From Pythium myriotylum (taxonomy: Eukaryota; Oomycota; Peronosporomycetes; Pythiales; Pythiaceae): DNA of 64,000 bases. The position numbers and the translations under genes were made by a program. Location of the stretch: assembly GCA_023091665.1 (NCBI GenBank), contig JALJCQ010000033.1, forward strand, positions 124,001-188,000, given 5' to 3'. This document shows, in pieces, positions 10,317 through 20,729 of the stretch (its first letter is position 1; every line of letters starts with the position of its first letter). The notes below the pieces were generated by a model that was not told the origin of the DNA, did not search any database, and saw only the letters and a program-made list of their open reading frames with translations.

Positions 10317-11423
10317 GCTGGAGATGGTGGATCGTGGGCGCCAAATTTTTTCTTCGTGTCGAGGGTCCTCGAGGACTCTTGATTATGTCTCGTTTCAGCT
10401 CGACGACGGAGACCTAATGCTGGAAGAGAGAGAAGAGAGGCGCTTGCAACGAGGAGGCTGCGGCTGCTAGAGAGCAGAAGGAGACTTCTTCGTGTGAGGC
10501 GGGGCGTGGAAGCTTTTGCTGGACACGACGAGCGCCGCGAGGGCTACGTACGGTGCGTTCTTCCACCGAATGAGCGTGTCAATCGAGTCGCGCGTAGCGG
10601 ACGGAAGGATTGCAGCTGAGCGGCAAGGGCCAGTTGGAATAATTACACGAGCTGGGCAAGCGCCGCCATCCGCTCGGGTTGGGTGTCTCCCCTCCCATGC
10701 GCACGCAACCGCGTGTCCGTCAGGCCAGCCAACAGGCATAAGATGGCCGATCCTGCCGGTGAGTTTCGTCCTCCAGGTCGCCTCAGATCACATATCTGAG
10801 GATCTCAGCGGTGGACGCCCACAGTGGACTGTGGGGGACGGCGCGGACTCAGCCGGCGGAACCAGACCAGACCGTGGGAGCACTCGGCTGAACTCTTTCC
10901 GTGCAGAGCCCGTGTTCCTTCGCAGCTCACGGGCCAGCTGGAGCCCTGACGACTCTCCATCGCTGGCTTTCGCAGCTGCATCTTGGTGTGAGTATCCCGG
11001 AATCACTCCCGCCGGACGTCTCGCGACTGGATACACAGGCAAGCGTTTCCTTTGCTCAACCAATCGATGACTGTGCTCAGGACTTGTCTGGATCTGCCAG
11101 AGCTCCTAATTAGCAAACCGATCCCCGGCGTCGGAAGGTCCACACGAGGGGAACAGAATGCGATGATGTGATCAGACGAAGTGAGAGCACATGGAGTCGC
11201 AGGTCCAGTTTACCACTGAAGTGATTCACTTGCCTTAGCAACGAATCGAACAGGGGGTGTTACTGCACGACGTATGGACGAGTCGGATGACGCCAGAGAG
11301 TTTTCGGGCTGCGTTCACGCGACCACAGCTGCATTGGATAAACATTGTCGAGCTCCTTTCGTTCGTCCCAGGTGTGCTATCTTACGAATCTTAATGCTGC
11401 AATGTTAGGTGAAGTGTCTCGAC
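10317..11423. other. Non-coding spacer, 1.1 kb
   Basis: 5' of the START/FYVE-like gene starting at 10316 and 3' of the coiled-coil gene ending at 11424. A plus-strand frame of 184 codons at 10516-11070 has no recognisable domain and a composition unlike its neighbours, so it is not called. No RNA gene or repeat seen. Confidence 0.6.
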
Positions 11424-13335
11424 TTATGGCTCTCGGTGTGGAGCCGCGAGAAGACTACAAATGTCTTGCTGGAGAGTCTTCATGCGTTTCAGTATGCGCA
11501 CAAACTTGATTGGCTTTACCGGTAGTGCAACGGACGATTGCGGGTTTGAAGCTATCGCGAGTTGCCGCACGTAGAGCAAGGCTACTCCGCATTCGTGCAT
11601 CGACGTATCCAGGCAACTCAACAGAGCGTCGTACCTCTCGCGATAGATCTCCTCGTCAGCTCGAAGCTTGTCCAGTCGCCGCTGGAGCTTCTTCTCCTGC
11701 TTTTTCAGGAGCTTCTCCCGTATCAGCAGAAGCTTGAGCACTTTTACACTCACACTATGGACTTCTTCAACGTCCTGGCTCATGGTCTTCTTCTCAAGGT
11801 CCCATTTCTGCTGCTCATAGAGGAACTGATGGTGGTCGCAATTGATTTGTTCCTTCACGTCTCGTAATTGATCCTCAAGGAGCTCGATACGTTGTTGATA
11901 GAGCTGTAGTTCGCTCGAGGCTCCGCTACTGGCAATAGAAACGCGACGTGCACGCGGAGATTCGAGGGGCGATAATGGAACCGACTTTGATGGTACAGAT
12001 GATTGATGGAGAGGTTGCGTGCGAGCTGTATCTTCAAGGAGCATGCTCACTCGCTCTTGGGCCTGGGATGTGGCCTGCGACTGCTCCTCGAACAGCATTT
12101 CCCACTGTAACTCTCGAAGCTCAGATTGCTTTAGTTGAGAGAGTAGATTCAACACATGGCGCTGTTGTTGCTCCGCACTGGGAATCGAATCCACTAACCG
12201 GAGATGTTGAACAATATACGATCGGAGATCTTCAATCTCCATGCGAAGTCCCTCCTCGCATTCCTGGTGCATTATGTGCGCACTGTCTTGTGTGGTCACG
12301 AGTAATGAGTTCGTCGTCTTGAGAGACTCAAGCTCAACTATGGGGGGAGCATTAGTTCTGCATCGAAATCGTCGCGTGCAGGATGCAAGTTACTCACCGC
12401 TGAGAGTAGATACCCCATCTGAGAGACTCAATATTTTTGCCTCTAGACTCTCTACAACGTTGGAATATCAGGGCTGTGAACTCGCTGCAACCAAGTCAAA
12501 AACCTCCAGTACCTCGTTCACGTTGATGAGCAAGCTCGAGGAGTCGAATTCGCTCTTCAGTTTGCTGATCCAACTCCTCCATTCTTTCCTGGGCGGCCTT
12601 TTCAACTTGGAACTTCCACTGTTCCAACCCAGCTCTCCATTTCTCTGTTAATGTCTCCATTGACACGTCACTGAGTGGTCCAGAACAATGAACCCCAACG
12701 TCTTCCATGATCATCCCGCCATAATGCCCCACGAAAGCGGTAATGCGATCAATAGCCCGCTTCAGATCTTCCAGCATCGCTCGGTTGGCTCTAGCTTGCG
12801 TTTCCACTTGCTCCTGAACAACCTCGAGAGCCAACCGGGCCTGCTTCTCCACCAAGTCGTCTTCGAACAATTTTCTCTTCAAAGACGCAACATCATGGCT
12901 GCTCGGCTCATTGCGAGTAAACAAAGCTTCTTCTTTGTCTCCAGCGAGCTGAAGGTTCGAGGCACTCTCCCGAGACTCGCGCCGCGGCCGCAAAGGAGAC
13001 TCCACCAAGTCTGTCAAGGTCAGCGACGCGCCGTTGCCGCGAGCCGCCGGGCCCAAGGACTCTCTCATGAAGCGGCGCAGCTTTTCCTCGGCGCTGACAG
13101 ACTCGTCAGTCATTATGCTCTTGGCAGTGTCGATTGCATTCGCAGCAAACGCATGATTCTCCTGGTTTCCTTGGTCGTCCTCGTCGTCCGACGACGCGGA
13201 GAGCAACGAGAGGCTCGTGGCGGACGACGAGTACAGCGAGCGGTGCTGCCGTGCGCTCTGGATGGCCTCGTGGAGCTGGTCGGACGCGCGCTGCAGCTGC
13301 AGCGACGTGAAGGTCTCGCGGCGGCGAGGTTCCAT
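11424..13335 (-). CDS. Coiled-coil protein, 596 aa, three exons
   Basis: Exons on the minus strand: 13335-12513, 12451-12398 and 12337-11424, with introns of 61 and 60 nt bounded by GT and AG; phases agree and the 54-nt middle exon continues the heptad pattern (SLEAKILSLSDGVSTLS). The protein starts MEPRRRETFTSL, has an acidic Ser-rich segment near residues 40-60, and long Glu/Gln/Leu-rich coiled coils at about 155-210, 235-400 and 420-530. No enzymatic domain is visible and I do not recognise the family. It may be a centrosomal or flagellar structural protein, since such coiled coils are typical there, but this is inference. It shares a 314-bp divergent promoter with the acyl-AMP ligase gene starting at 13650. 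Confidence 0.8.
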
Positions 13336-13649
13336 CTTGGTGCGCGAGTTTTTCGCGCCAAGGTTGGGGAGGTCAGCTCACTGAACGTGTATTGGTCAAA
13401 ACCCTTCTTCTGAATCACCTTGATTGGTGGAAATATACAGAAATATTCAGAGTGGTTCCTGACGGCATATCTTCTCCCGTTGCGGGAAAGGTCACGAACC
13501 CTGTCGCAGAGTTTCCTATTGTGAATTTTAGGAATCCCAAATATCCACAATAGAGCACGTTCCAAAACACGGTGGAAGAGCGGTGTCCCCCGCCTGATTC
13601 CTCCTGGCTTTCTCCCCTCCCGAGCGGAAGCGACACAAGGAGGTCAAGC
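13336..13649. promoter_or_regulatory. Divergent promoter region with two inverted CCAAT boxes
   Basis: Separates the start codons of the coiled-coil gene (minus, 13335) and the FAAL gene (plus, 13650). ATTGG occurs at 13391-13395 and 13423-13427, that is CCAAT on the minus strand 56 and 88 bases before the coiled-coil ATG. The second lies in GATTGGTGGAAAT (13422-13434), a 13-mer found again at 33792-33804 before the carrier gene. Function is inferred from position only. Confidence 0.45.
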
Positions 13650-16216
13650 ATGGAGTCGGAGCTGCTCGAGCGGCTCGAGCGATGGGCGCGGGAGTCGCCG
13701 ACGAAGGTGCGTCGACAGCACGCGGGCTGGCGCGTCGATGCGCGGCGCCGCGGCCGGAAACGGCCCAGAAACGACCACCCAACCGACTGATTCCTCTCTT
13801 GTGCGAGGCAGACAATGCTCACGTTCGTGGACGACCGCGGCGGCGTCGTGGCCTCGCTCACGTGCGCAGAGCTCCACCGAAAGGTGCAGAACCTCGCTGC
13901 TCTGCTGCTGGCGGCGCCCTCGCAGCATGCGAAAGGGTGCGATCGTCGCTTTCTTTTGTATTGTGCTCGAGGCAGTTGGGTTCTGACGAATCGTCTTGGG
14001 AGGAAGGCTCGGGCTCAAGGCTGGCGACCGTGTCCTGCTCGTGTATCCACCAGGGCTTGAGTTTATCGTCGCGTTTCTAGCATGCCTTCGCGCTGGGGTC
14101 GTCGCTGTGCCAGTGTACCCGCCAGGTAACGTCTCGTGCTCGTAATTCAAATGGAACTTTTCCCTCATCTGCTCCAACAGATCCTCGCAAGATGAAGAAG
14201 GACATCAGTATGTTCGTCGCAGTCGCCAAGAGCTGTGAGGCCCAGGTCGCCCTTACTGGATCGACGTACTACCATGTCAAGAAGATTAGTGGCATCAAGC
14301 AGAAACTGACGTTCTCGGAGCAGCTTCCTTGGCCTGAGCACTTGAAGTGGATTGTGACCGACGACCTTGTCGACACGAAAGGACTTGCGGAAAGCAAGCT
14401 CTGGCTGCAGTCCAATGACGCGCCCCACGCAGGTGACCTCGCGTTCCTGCAGTACACGTCAGGATCCACCTCGACCCCTAAGGGTGTGATGCTTACGCAT
14501 GGCAACCTGAACCACAACCTGCGCACCATCAGCTCGGCATTGCAGGCTAACCGAGATACTGTTGTCGTCTCATGGCTCCCGCAGTATCACGACATGGGGC
14601 TCATCGGCGCGTATCTCGGTACGATCTTCAACGGAGCGAGCGGTGTTTACATGTCGCCGTTCAGTTTTATCAAGGACCCCATGCTCTGGATTCGGATGAT
14701 CGCCAAGTACCGAGCCACACATCTGCAGGCGCCAAACTTCGCCTACTCACTATGCGCGCGCAAGGCTGATCGCCTCCAGAGCGACGGAGGGAGTATCGAC
14801 CTTACGTCCGTTCGACACATGATTAACGGCGCGGAGCCAATTCAGGGTGAGGTTATCGACGCTTTCTACAAAGCCTTCACACCGTACGGCCTACCATCAG
14901 ATGTTGTCAAACCCACATACGGACTTGCCGAGCACACAGTGTACGTGTGTGGATCAGGACAGCAGCGTGTGTGGGTGGACAAAGAAGCACTTGAACATGA
15001 TCAGATCTTTAAGCCACTCGGAACCAAAGAAATTGGCGGCGGGCATGGCAAAGAGATGATCGGTTGCGGAGTACCGATGTATCGTGACCACGGAATTGAT
15101 CTTCGGATCGTGGACTCAGAGACCATGCGAGAACAACCGGAGGGTCGCGTTGGCGAGATCTGGATCTCAAGCCCGTCTAAAGCAGTGGGGTACTTCGGTG
15201 CAGATATGAAAGAGATTTCGCATGGAGCTTTCCATGCTCAGATTAGCCGCGAATCCGTTGACAGCGACGTACAACAAGTCGAGTACTTGCGAACAGGAGA
15301 CTTTGGCGTCCTGTACCAGAAAGAATTGTTCATCTGTGGTCGCATAAAAGACCTTGTCATCATTCGTGGGCGAAACCACTATCCTCAAGACATCGAAGCG
15401 AGTGCAGAAGCCCACGATGAGTTGCGACCCGGTTGCAGTGCTGCGTTCTCATTCAACGATGGGAGCGGTGATGGCGACGCTGAGAAGCTCGCACTCGTTG
15501 CCGAGCTGAGGGATCCTGAGATCAAGCACAAGGCTAGTCTGTGCGGTAAGATTCGAAGCGCCGTCGCGCGTGAGCACGGTGTGAAGGTGACTGTGATTGT
15601 GCTCGTCAAACCACGCACCATTCCGAAGACGACGAGTGGAAAAATCTCCCGTTCGCGTACGAAGAAGGCATTTGAAGAGAAGCAACTGGATGTGCTATAC
15701 CGGAATGAAGACATCATTGGTGACGCCCCGGACGGGGGTGAGGATGATGGCACGGGTGTGGATGATATGGAGATGGAGAGAACTGTGCAAGGTGGAGCAC
15801 CAAAAGATCCTGGCTCTCGATCAGGTGACAAAGTTTCGTCCATTGTGATTGACGAATCGCCAGAGAAAGTGTACGAGTTCCTGTTGAACGAGTTGGCGCA
15901 GCTTCTGGACGTGGATAAGAGAGTGATCAACTCAAACACGCCACTTCAGGAGCTAGGCATGGACTCGATGGCACTCACACAACTGCAAGGCATTATCACC
16001 CAGAAGTACAACGTCCACGTGCAGGAAGAGCTTCTCTACCATGAGCATACGACACTGTCGATGCTCCATGCAACTCTATGTGGGGACAAAGCCACTTCCC
16101 CGGGCTCTACGGTAGACGCCAATACTCGGCTTGTTGGTGCAAACACCGGCGCCGGGCCTGTCAATTCGCGCAAGCCTGCGGAACAGAAGCTCGTATGCGG
16201 CTGCATCGCTTGCTAA
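13650..16216 (+). CDS. Fatty acyl-AMP ligase fused to acyl carrier protein, with C-terminal CaaX-like box
   Basis: Exons 13650-13706, 13812-13936, 14007-14125 and 14181-16216 give 778 residues. The adenylating domain has the A3 loop YTSGSTSTPKG (about 192-202), the FAAL-type blocks SWLPQYHDMGLIG and APNFAY, GLAEHTVYV, RTGDFG and the C-terminal lysine motif KTTSGKISR. These specify activation of fatty acids to acyl-AMP for hand-over to a carrier rather than to CoA. Residues about 660-735 form the carrier domain, with LGMDSMA carrying the phosphopantetheine serine at 696. The last four residues are CIAC, after CG, which fits a prenylation CaaX box. No polyketide or peptide synthetase lies nearby, so the acyl acceptor is unknown. 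Bacterial origin is plausible for this architecture, but four exons show it is an established nuclear gene. Exon 2/3 junction is the least certain. Confidence 0.9.
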
Positions 16217-16268
16217 CAGTAATATTTCCCCACCGCATTCGGCGGTATACAGCTGTGCATGCATATTT

Positions 16269-17641
16269 CTACGCGAAATCTGGCTTTTGAATACTACCAC
16301 TCACTTCCCCGCTCCTGACCTCGCTTGCGTACAAAGCAGGCAACGGGATCTTGATGATCTTTTTGTACTACAAGCACAGTCCAGTCTTAGTCCACATGCC
16401 ACCTTCTTTTGAGGCAAGAAACACAACGTACTGCAAGAGTCCCATACACCATGAAAGCGAAGCCGGTCAGCTCAGCCCTTCAATATCCCGAGCAAGTGAG
16501 ATGATATCCAAGTAATTCAAATTAGTCCAGCGTCAACGTACCAGCTATACAGCGTCCAGGCTTCGCCCGGAGAATTTGCACCGCGCCATTTGATAACGTA
16601 GAACACGAAGAGGCCAGTGACCCACACGCCAAGAGTACGCAACACTTCAGCAATACTGCGCATGACGCCGGAGAGATGCTTGGTCACGTAGTTTGCGCTC
16701 GGGCCAAGTGCCGCTACGGCTGCAATATTGAGAAACGAGAGCAGGATCTGGGCGTTCGAGTTCGAGACTTTGACAATCGAGTCATAGAAATCCTCGTGCC
16801 AGATCTTGGCGATCGCCGAGGAGTTGGACGGGGTGAATGTCAGCACAGGGACCAAGACCACGTAAAAGAGGAGCCCCCAGAGCCCTTCGACTCCCACGAG
16901 CAGTAGTGGTTGGACGTGGAGCTCGTTCATGATGTATTCCTCAGCGACGATCTGGACCGCAGTGATGAACTGGGCCATGACGATAAGCGAGAGGCCGAGG
17001 AATGCATTCGATGCAGCCAAACTATCTGCGAGGTCCCCTGGGTCGCTTTGATGCGGCATACCAGCCCAGCCGACGAGTAAGACAGCGACACACACGATGA
17101 GGATGCTGGTGTAGTGGTAGGCGAATAGCTTCTTGTTCAAGAGTTGCACCGACACGAGTGCACTAAAGATGATGACCGAGCCGCGCGCCATTTGGTACAC
17201 AGACGACGAGACCCACAGTAACCCCACGTTGGAGATAAGCGTCTGAAGAAGGTCCAAGAGGGACGGCCAGGCGATGGCAACGGCGGTCTTCAGCGGAAGC
17301 CTTGGGGGTTCATCTTCGTGGCTTTTGGCGACGAGGGTACTGCTCTCGCTCTCAGTTGGAAAAGCTCTCTGGAGACGGCGGCGAGCCAATGCGTACTGCG
17401 CGCACACAAATGCGAATGAGAGGGACATGCCAATCTTGGCGAGCAGTGCGCTGAACCATGGCTTGTCAAACGCGCACACGTCGGTCATCCGCGTCGCGTC
17501 GGCCGGGTCCACGCAGAGCTCCGTGCCACGCGACCGCACGCCGTACTGCATCTTGGAGAAGACCGTGTTGAGCGTGCCCGAGAGGATCATCGCGAGCACG
17601 TAGAGAAGGCCGCGGCCATCGGAGACGCCCATGGTGGTCAC
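16269..17641 (-). CDS. SLC35F6-like drug/metabolite transporter, copy A
   Basis: Exons 17641-16542, 16477-16432 and 16367-16269 give 414 residues (introns both 64 nt). About ten membrane segments, with the SLC35F6-type blocks YQMARGSVIIFSALVSV (about 187-203), EEYIMNEL and VTKHLSGVMRSIAEVLRTLG. The two small 3' exons add LTGFAFMVYGTLA and YKKIIKIP, which match the final membrane helix and basic tail of human SLC35F6 (GFLILLIGTALY), so the gene does not end at the first in-frame stop at 16517. SLC35F6 is lysosomal/mitochondrial in animals; substrate unknown. Tandem duplicate with the next gene, same strand. The 3' end is only 52 bases from the FAAL stop, so the two transcripts probably overlap tail to tail. 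An ATTGG 59 bases upstream (17700-17704) gives a CCAAT box. Confidence 0.88.
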
Positions 17642-17844
17642 TTAGTCGACTTGGCTTCGATGCTCTTCGATTGAGGACACCGCTCTTCGCACGAACCTCA
17701 TTGGATGAAAAGAGAACAGCGCGCTGTGCATTGGTGGATAATGACATGGGTACACTTTCAAAATGGATTCGGAAACTCGAGTGGAATTCAATCTAGTACG
17801 GTACTGTACTCGCAGCCGACTAGAACTCTATGCGAGGGGTACTC

Positions 17845-19341
17845 CTACTTATGTGAGCCACTCATAAAAGGCGATCTGTATGCTGCGGCGTGATCACGAG
17901 CCTCGGCCGCGTACAGTGCTGGCAGGGGGATCCGGATGACCTTCTTGTACTGAGTGATCAGGAGCCAAGATGTGAGCTCACACGAGTTAACCGCGACATG
18001 GTAACACATCGATCTTACCGCCAGAGTGCCAAACACCATCAGAATGAAACCGAGGAGCTCAATCCTGACCAATTACCATGTCAGCTTGGAAATCCGAGTC
18101 AGCTGCACATATTTCTCGTCCTACCAGCTTGCCGACGTCCACGCCTCGCCGGGTGACTCGATCCCACGCCACTTCACGACGTAGTATACAAACAAACCCA
18201 CGATCCAGACACCAAGCGTGCGTAGTGTCTGCATTACGAAGATCGACCCTCGTCAGTTCAACAGGCGAAACTCTATCGCGAGCAACCTCGAACTTACCTC
18301 CGTGATGCTTCGCATTACCGCCGAAAGGTGCTTCGTCACGTAGTTCGCAACAACATTCAGCACGGCGACGACAACGACTGTGAGAACACACAACAGAATC
18401 TGGGCCGGAGAATTCCAGATTTTGACGATGGAATCGTAGAAATCTTCATGCCAGATCTTCGATATCGGGGTCGTGCCGGCGGGTGTTGATGACAGGATCG
18501 GGATAAGAAAGATGTAAAACACCAGTCCCCAGAGCCCTTCAAAGCCGACGAGTACCATCGGACTCACGTTCAGCGACACCATCATGTGTTCCTCCACGAT
18601 GATTTGCATGGCAGTGAGGAGTTGCGCGAGCACGATCAACACGAGTCCGAGGATGGCGTTCGATGAAGCACCACTGGTAGTCGCCACGTCATCCGCAGAC
18701 GACGTTCCCGCCCACCCGACGAGCACGACCGACACCGCGACAATGGCAATACTAGTGTAGTGGTACGCGTACAGTCGCTTCCCCAAGTACTTGACCGAGA
18801 AAAACGCACTAAAGATGATCACCGATCCACGCGCCATCTGGTACACCGACGAGGAGACCCAGAGCAGCCCCACATTGGCGATCAGCGTCTGCAACTGGTC
18901 AAGGAGCGACGGCCAAGCAATCGACAAGATCGTCTTGAGTGGGATTCGTGTGTTCTCTTCGTCACTGAGCAGCGACGTCGTTTCGCGAGACTGCCTTCGT
19001 CGCACTGGGGCCGAGTCGGGCGTGCTCATGTACCGCTGGCCACTCTTGCGCATCTTGGTAAGCGGCGTCTCCAGGTACTCGCGGCGCTGCGCAATCTTGC
19101 GCACGTAGAGATAGAGCAAGCACACAGCCATGGCAAGCTTGGCGAGTAGAGCGCTGAACCACGGCTTGTCGAATGCACACAGCAGCGTGGTCTTAGTCGG
19201 GTCGCTCGGGTCCACGCAGGGCTCTGTGCCTTGCGAGCGAATGCCGTACTGAGCCTTGGAGATCACCGTGCTGAACGTGCCTGAGACGATGAGCGCGAGC
19301 GCGTAGAGCTGGCCGCCATGGCCGTCTGTGGCGCCTGCCAT
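17845..19341 (-). CDS. SLC35F6-like drug/metabolite transporter, copy B
   Basis: Exons 19341-18298, 18228-18125, 18064-18019 and 17949-17845 give 432 residues; introns are 60-69 nt. It is clearly homologous to copy A across the whole length (shared YQMARGSVIIFSA, KIWHEDFYDSIVK, VKWRG, SPGEAWT). The last two introns sit at exactly the same codons as in copy A; the first intron (after ITE) is extra, gained here or lost in A. Copy B has a longer cytosolic loop near residues 100-125 (RRRQSRETTSLLSDEE), containing an acidic/dileucine-like LLSDEE sequence that could be a sorting signal. CCAAT box on the minus strand at 19418-19422, 77 bases before the ATG. Confidence 0.88.
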
Positions 19342-19630
19342 CGTCGTCGTCGAGCAAGCAAAGGCTCCCCTCGGCAGCTCCGGTCGAGTGCAACGTTGAT
19401 GCCTTTCATTGCTACGGATTGGTTGATATCCGATTGTAATTTTCTAGTTGGTAGATATTGGGTCTCTTGTGTGGTCCACATTGATTGTGACTGAGTTCGA
19501 TGGATACAGTTCTACCGGTTTTACGTCGGTATCCCATCCCACTCTGTGTTGCACCCATCGAGAATCATCTCTGCGAAGAGCTCATTTCTCGCACGACGGT
19601 CACCACGCGCAGTCAGAAAAGCGCGACGCC

Positions 19631-20480
19631 ATGGGCAACTGCATCGGATGCGACACCACGGCCAGCAGCTCGGCCCGCGAGCGCATCGCGTCCGAGGACT
19701 CGTTCGTAGAGGCGCTCTTCTTCCCCGATGGCAAGTTCCCGTGCAAAGCTGCACTGAGCAACCAGGTCTGCAAGCGCAAAGCCTGCAAGTTTAGCCACGA
19801 GGAGACTGCGCTCCTCAAAGTGCTCAAGTACTTGCGATCGGCAAGGCGAACGATGGACATTGCGGTCTTTACGATCACATGCGATGAGGTTGGTGGCGAT
19901 TCTCTGCGGGCTCGAGGAGGTCCGAGGTCCTCGCTAACGACGTGTTTTGTAGATTGCGGAAGAAGTGCTCGCAGCACACAAGCGCGGTGTACGCGTGCGA
20001 GTCATCACTGACGACGGCCAGTCGAAGGGACAAGGCTCGGACATCCAGAAGTTTGTCGATGCAGTGCGTTTGATCCGTAGCGCTCACTGGCGATGAGACA
20101 TGACACTTCACACTCAATGTTCTGTAGGGCATTCCGGTGAGAGATGACAATGCGCGGACCTACATGCACCACAAGGTCGGTGATCTCTGTGGATATATCG
20201 CATTTCAGCATGCACCTAACCATCTTGCGTGTCGAACGACAGTTCTGTATCATCGACAGCCAACTTCTCATGAACGGCTCGTTCAACTGGAGCCGCCAAG
20301 CCGTCGTTGGCAACGCTGAAAACCTTGTTATCCACTCCGGAGGGCCCATCATCGGTGCGATTGAATTTATGTTCGTGCGATTTTTCCTTGACTCATGTGC
20401 CATGTCTCGCTCGCTCCTTAGCCCGTTTCAGTGAGTACTACGAAGAGCTCTGGGCCAAGTACGCGGACAACCAGCGATAA
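19631..20480 (+). CDS. PLD6/Zucchini-like phospholipase D family protein
   Basis: Exons 19631-19888, 19953-20063, 20128-20175, 20243-20354 and 20422-20480 give 195 residues. One HKD motif, split by intron 3: HHK ends exon 3 and FCIID begins exon 4 (about residues 136-143), followed by GSFNWS. Single-HKD proteins of this size act as dimers; the animal relatives (MitoPLD/PLD6, fly Zucchini) are cardiolipin hydrolases or small-RNA nucleases. A Cys/His cluster at about 37-56 (CKAALSNQVCKRKACKFSHE) matches the CCCH-type finger found near the N terminus of PLD6. In place of the animal N-terminal membrane helix, the protein starts MGNCIGC, a consensus for N-myristoylation plus palmitoylation. So it is probably membrane bound by lipid anchors. 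Biochemical activity cannot be decided from sequence. Confidence 0.9.
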
Positions 20481-20660
20481 GCAAAACAGCAATATCAGGG
20501 AGAGTTGATTCCACGGCCCATCGAGGCTCCAACTGTGCGAGAAATCTTCATTTAGGCATGCAAGAGGTGCTCACACAGCTCGAGATTTTGACGCACTGCC
20601 TCATCTCGCAAACTCAAGTTGACTTTGATTTATGGCCAATTATGTCTATTCAAATTTCAA

Positions 20661-20665
20661 CCAAT
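20661..20665 (+). promoter_or_regulatory. CCAAT box before der-like gene
   Basis: CCAAT on the plus strand, 65 bases before the start codon at 20730, inside the 250-bp gap after the PLD6-like gene. Same spacing class as the boxes before the genes starting at 17641, 19341 and 27038. Positional evidence only. Confidence 0.4.
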
Positions 20666-20729
20666 AGAAGACCTTTGTAGCTTTTCATGGGCGAGTGGTT
20701 CGGCAACTTCGACCAACTCATCAGACGCG

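Noticed and set aside
10516..11070. 184-codon plus-strand frame in the spacer
   Set aside because: No domain, no paralogue, overlapped by other meaningless frames.
16517..17641. SLC35F6-like copy A as a complete single-exon gene of 374 residues
   Set aside because: It would lack the last membrane helix; splicing at 16541 recovers that helix exactly as in copy B.
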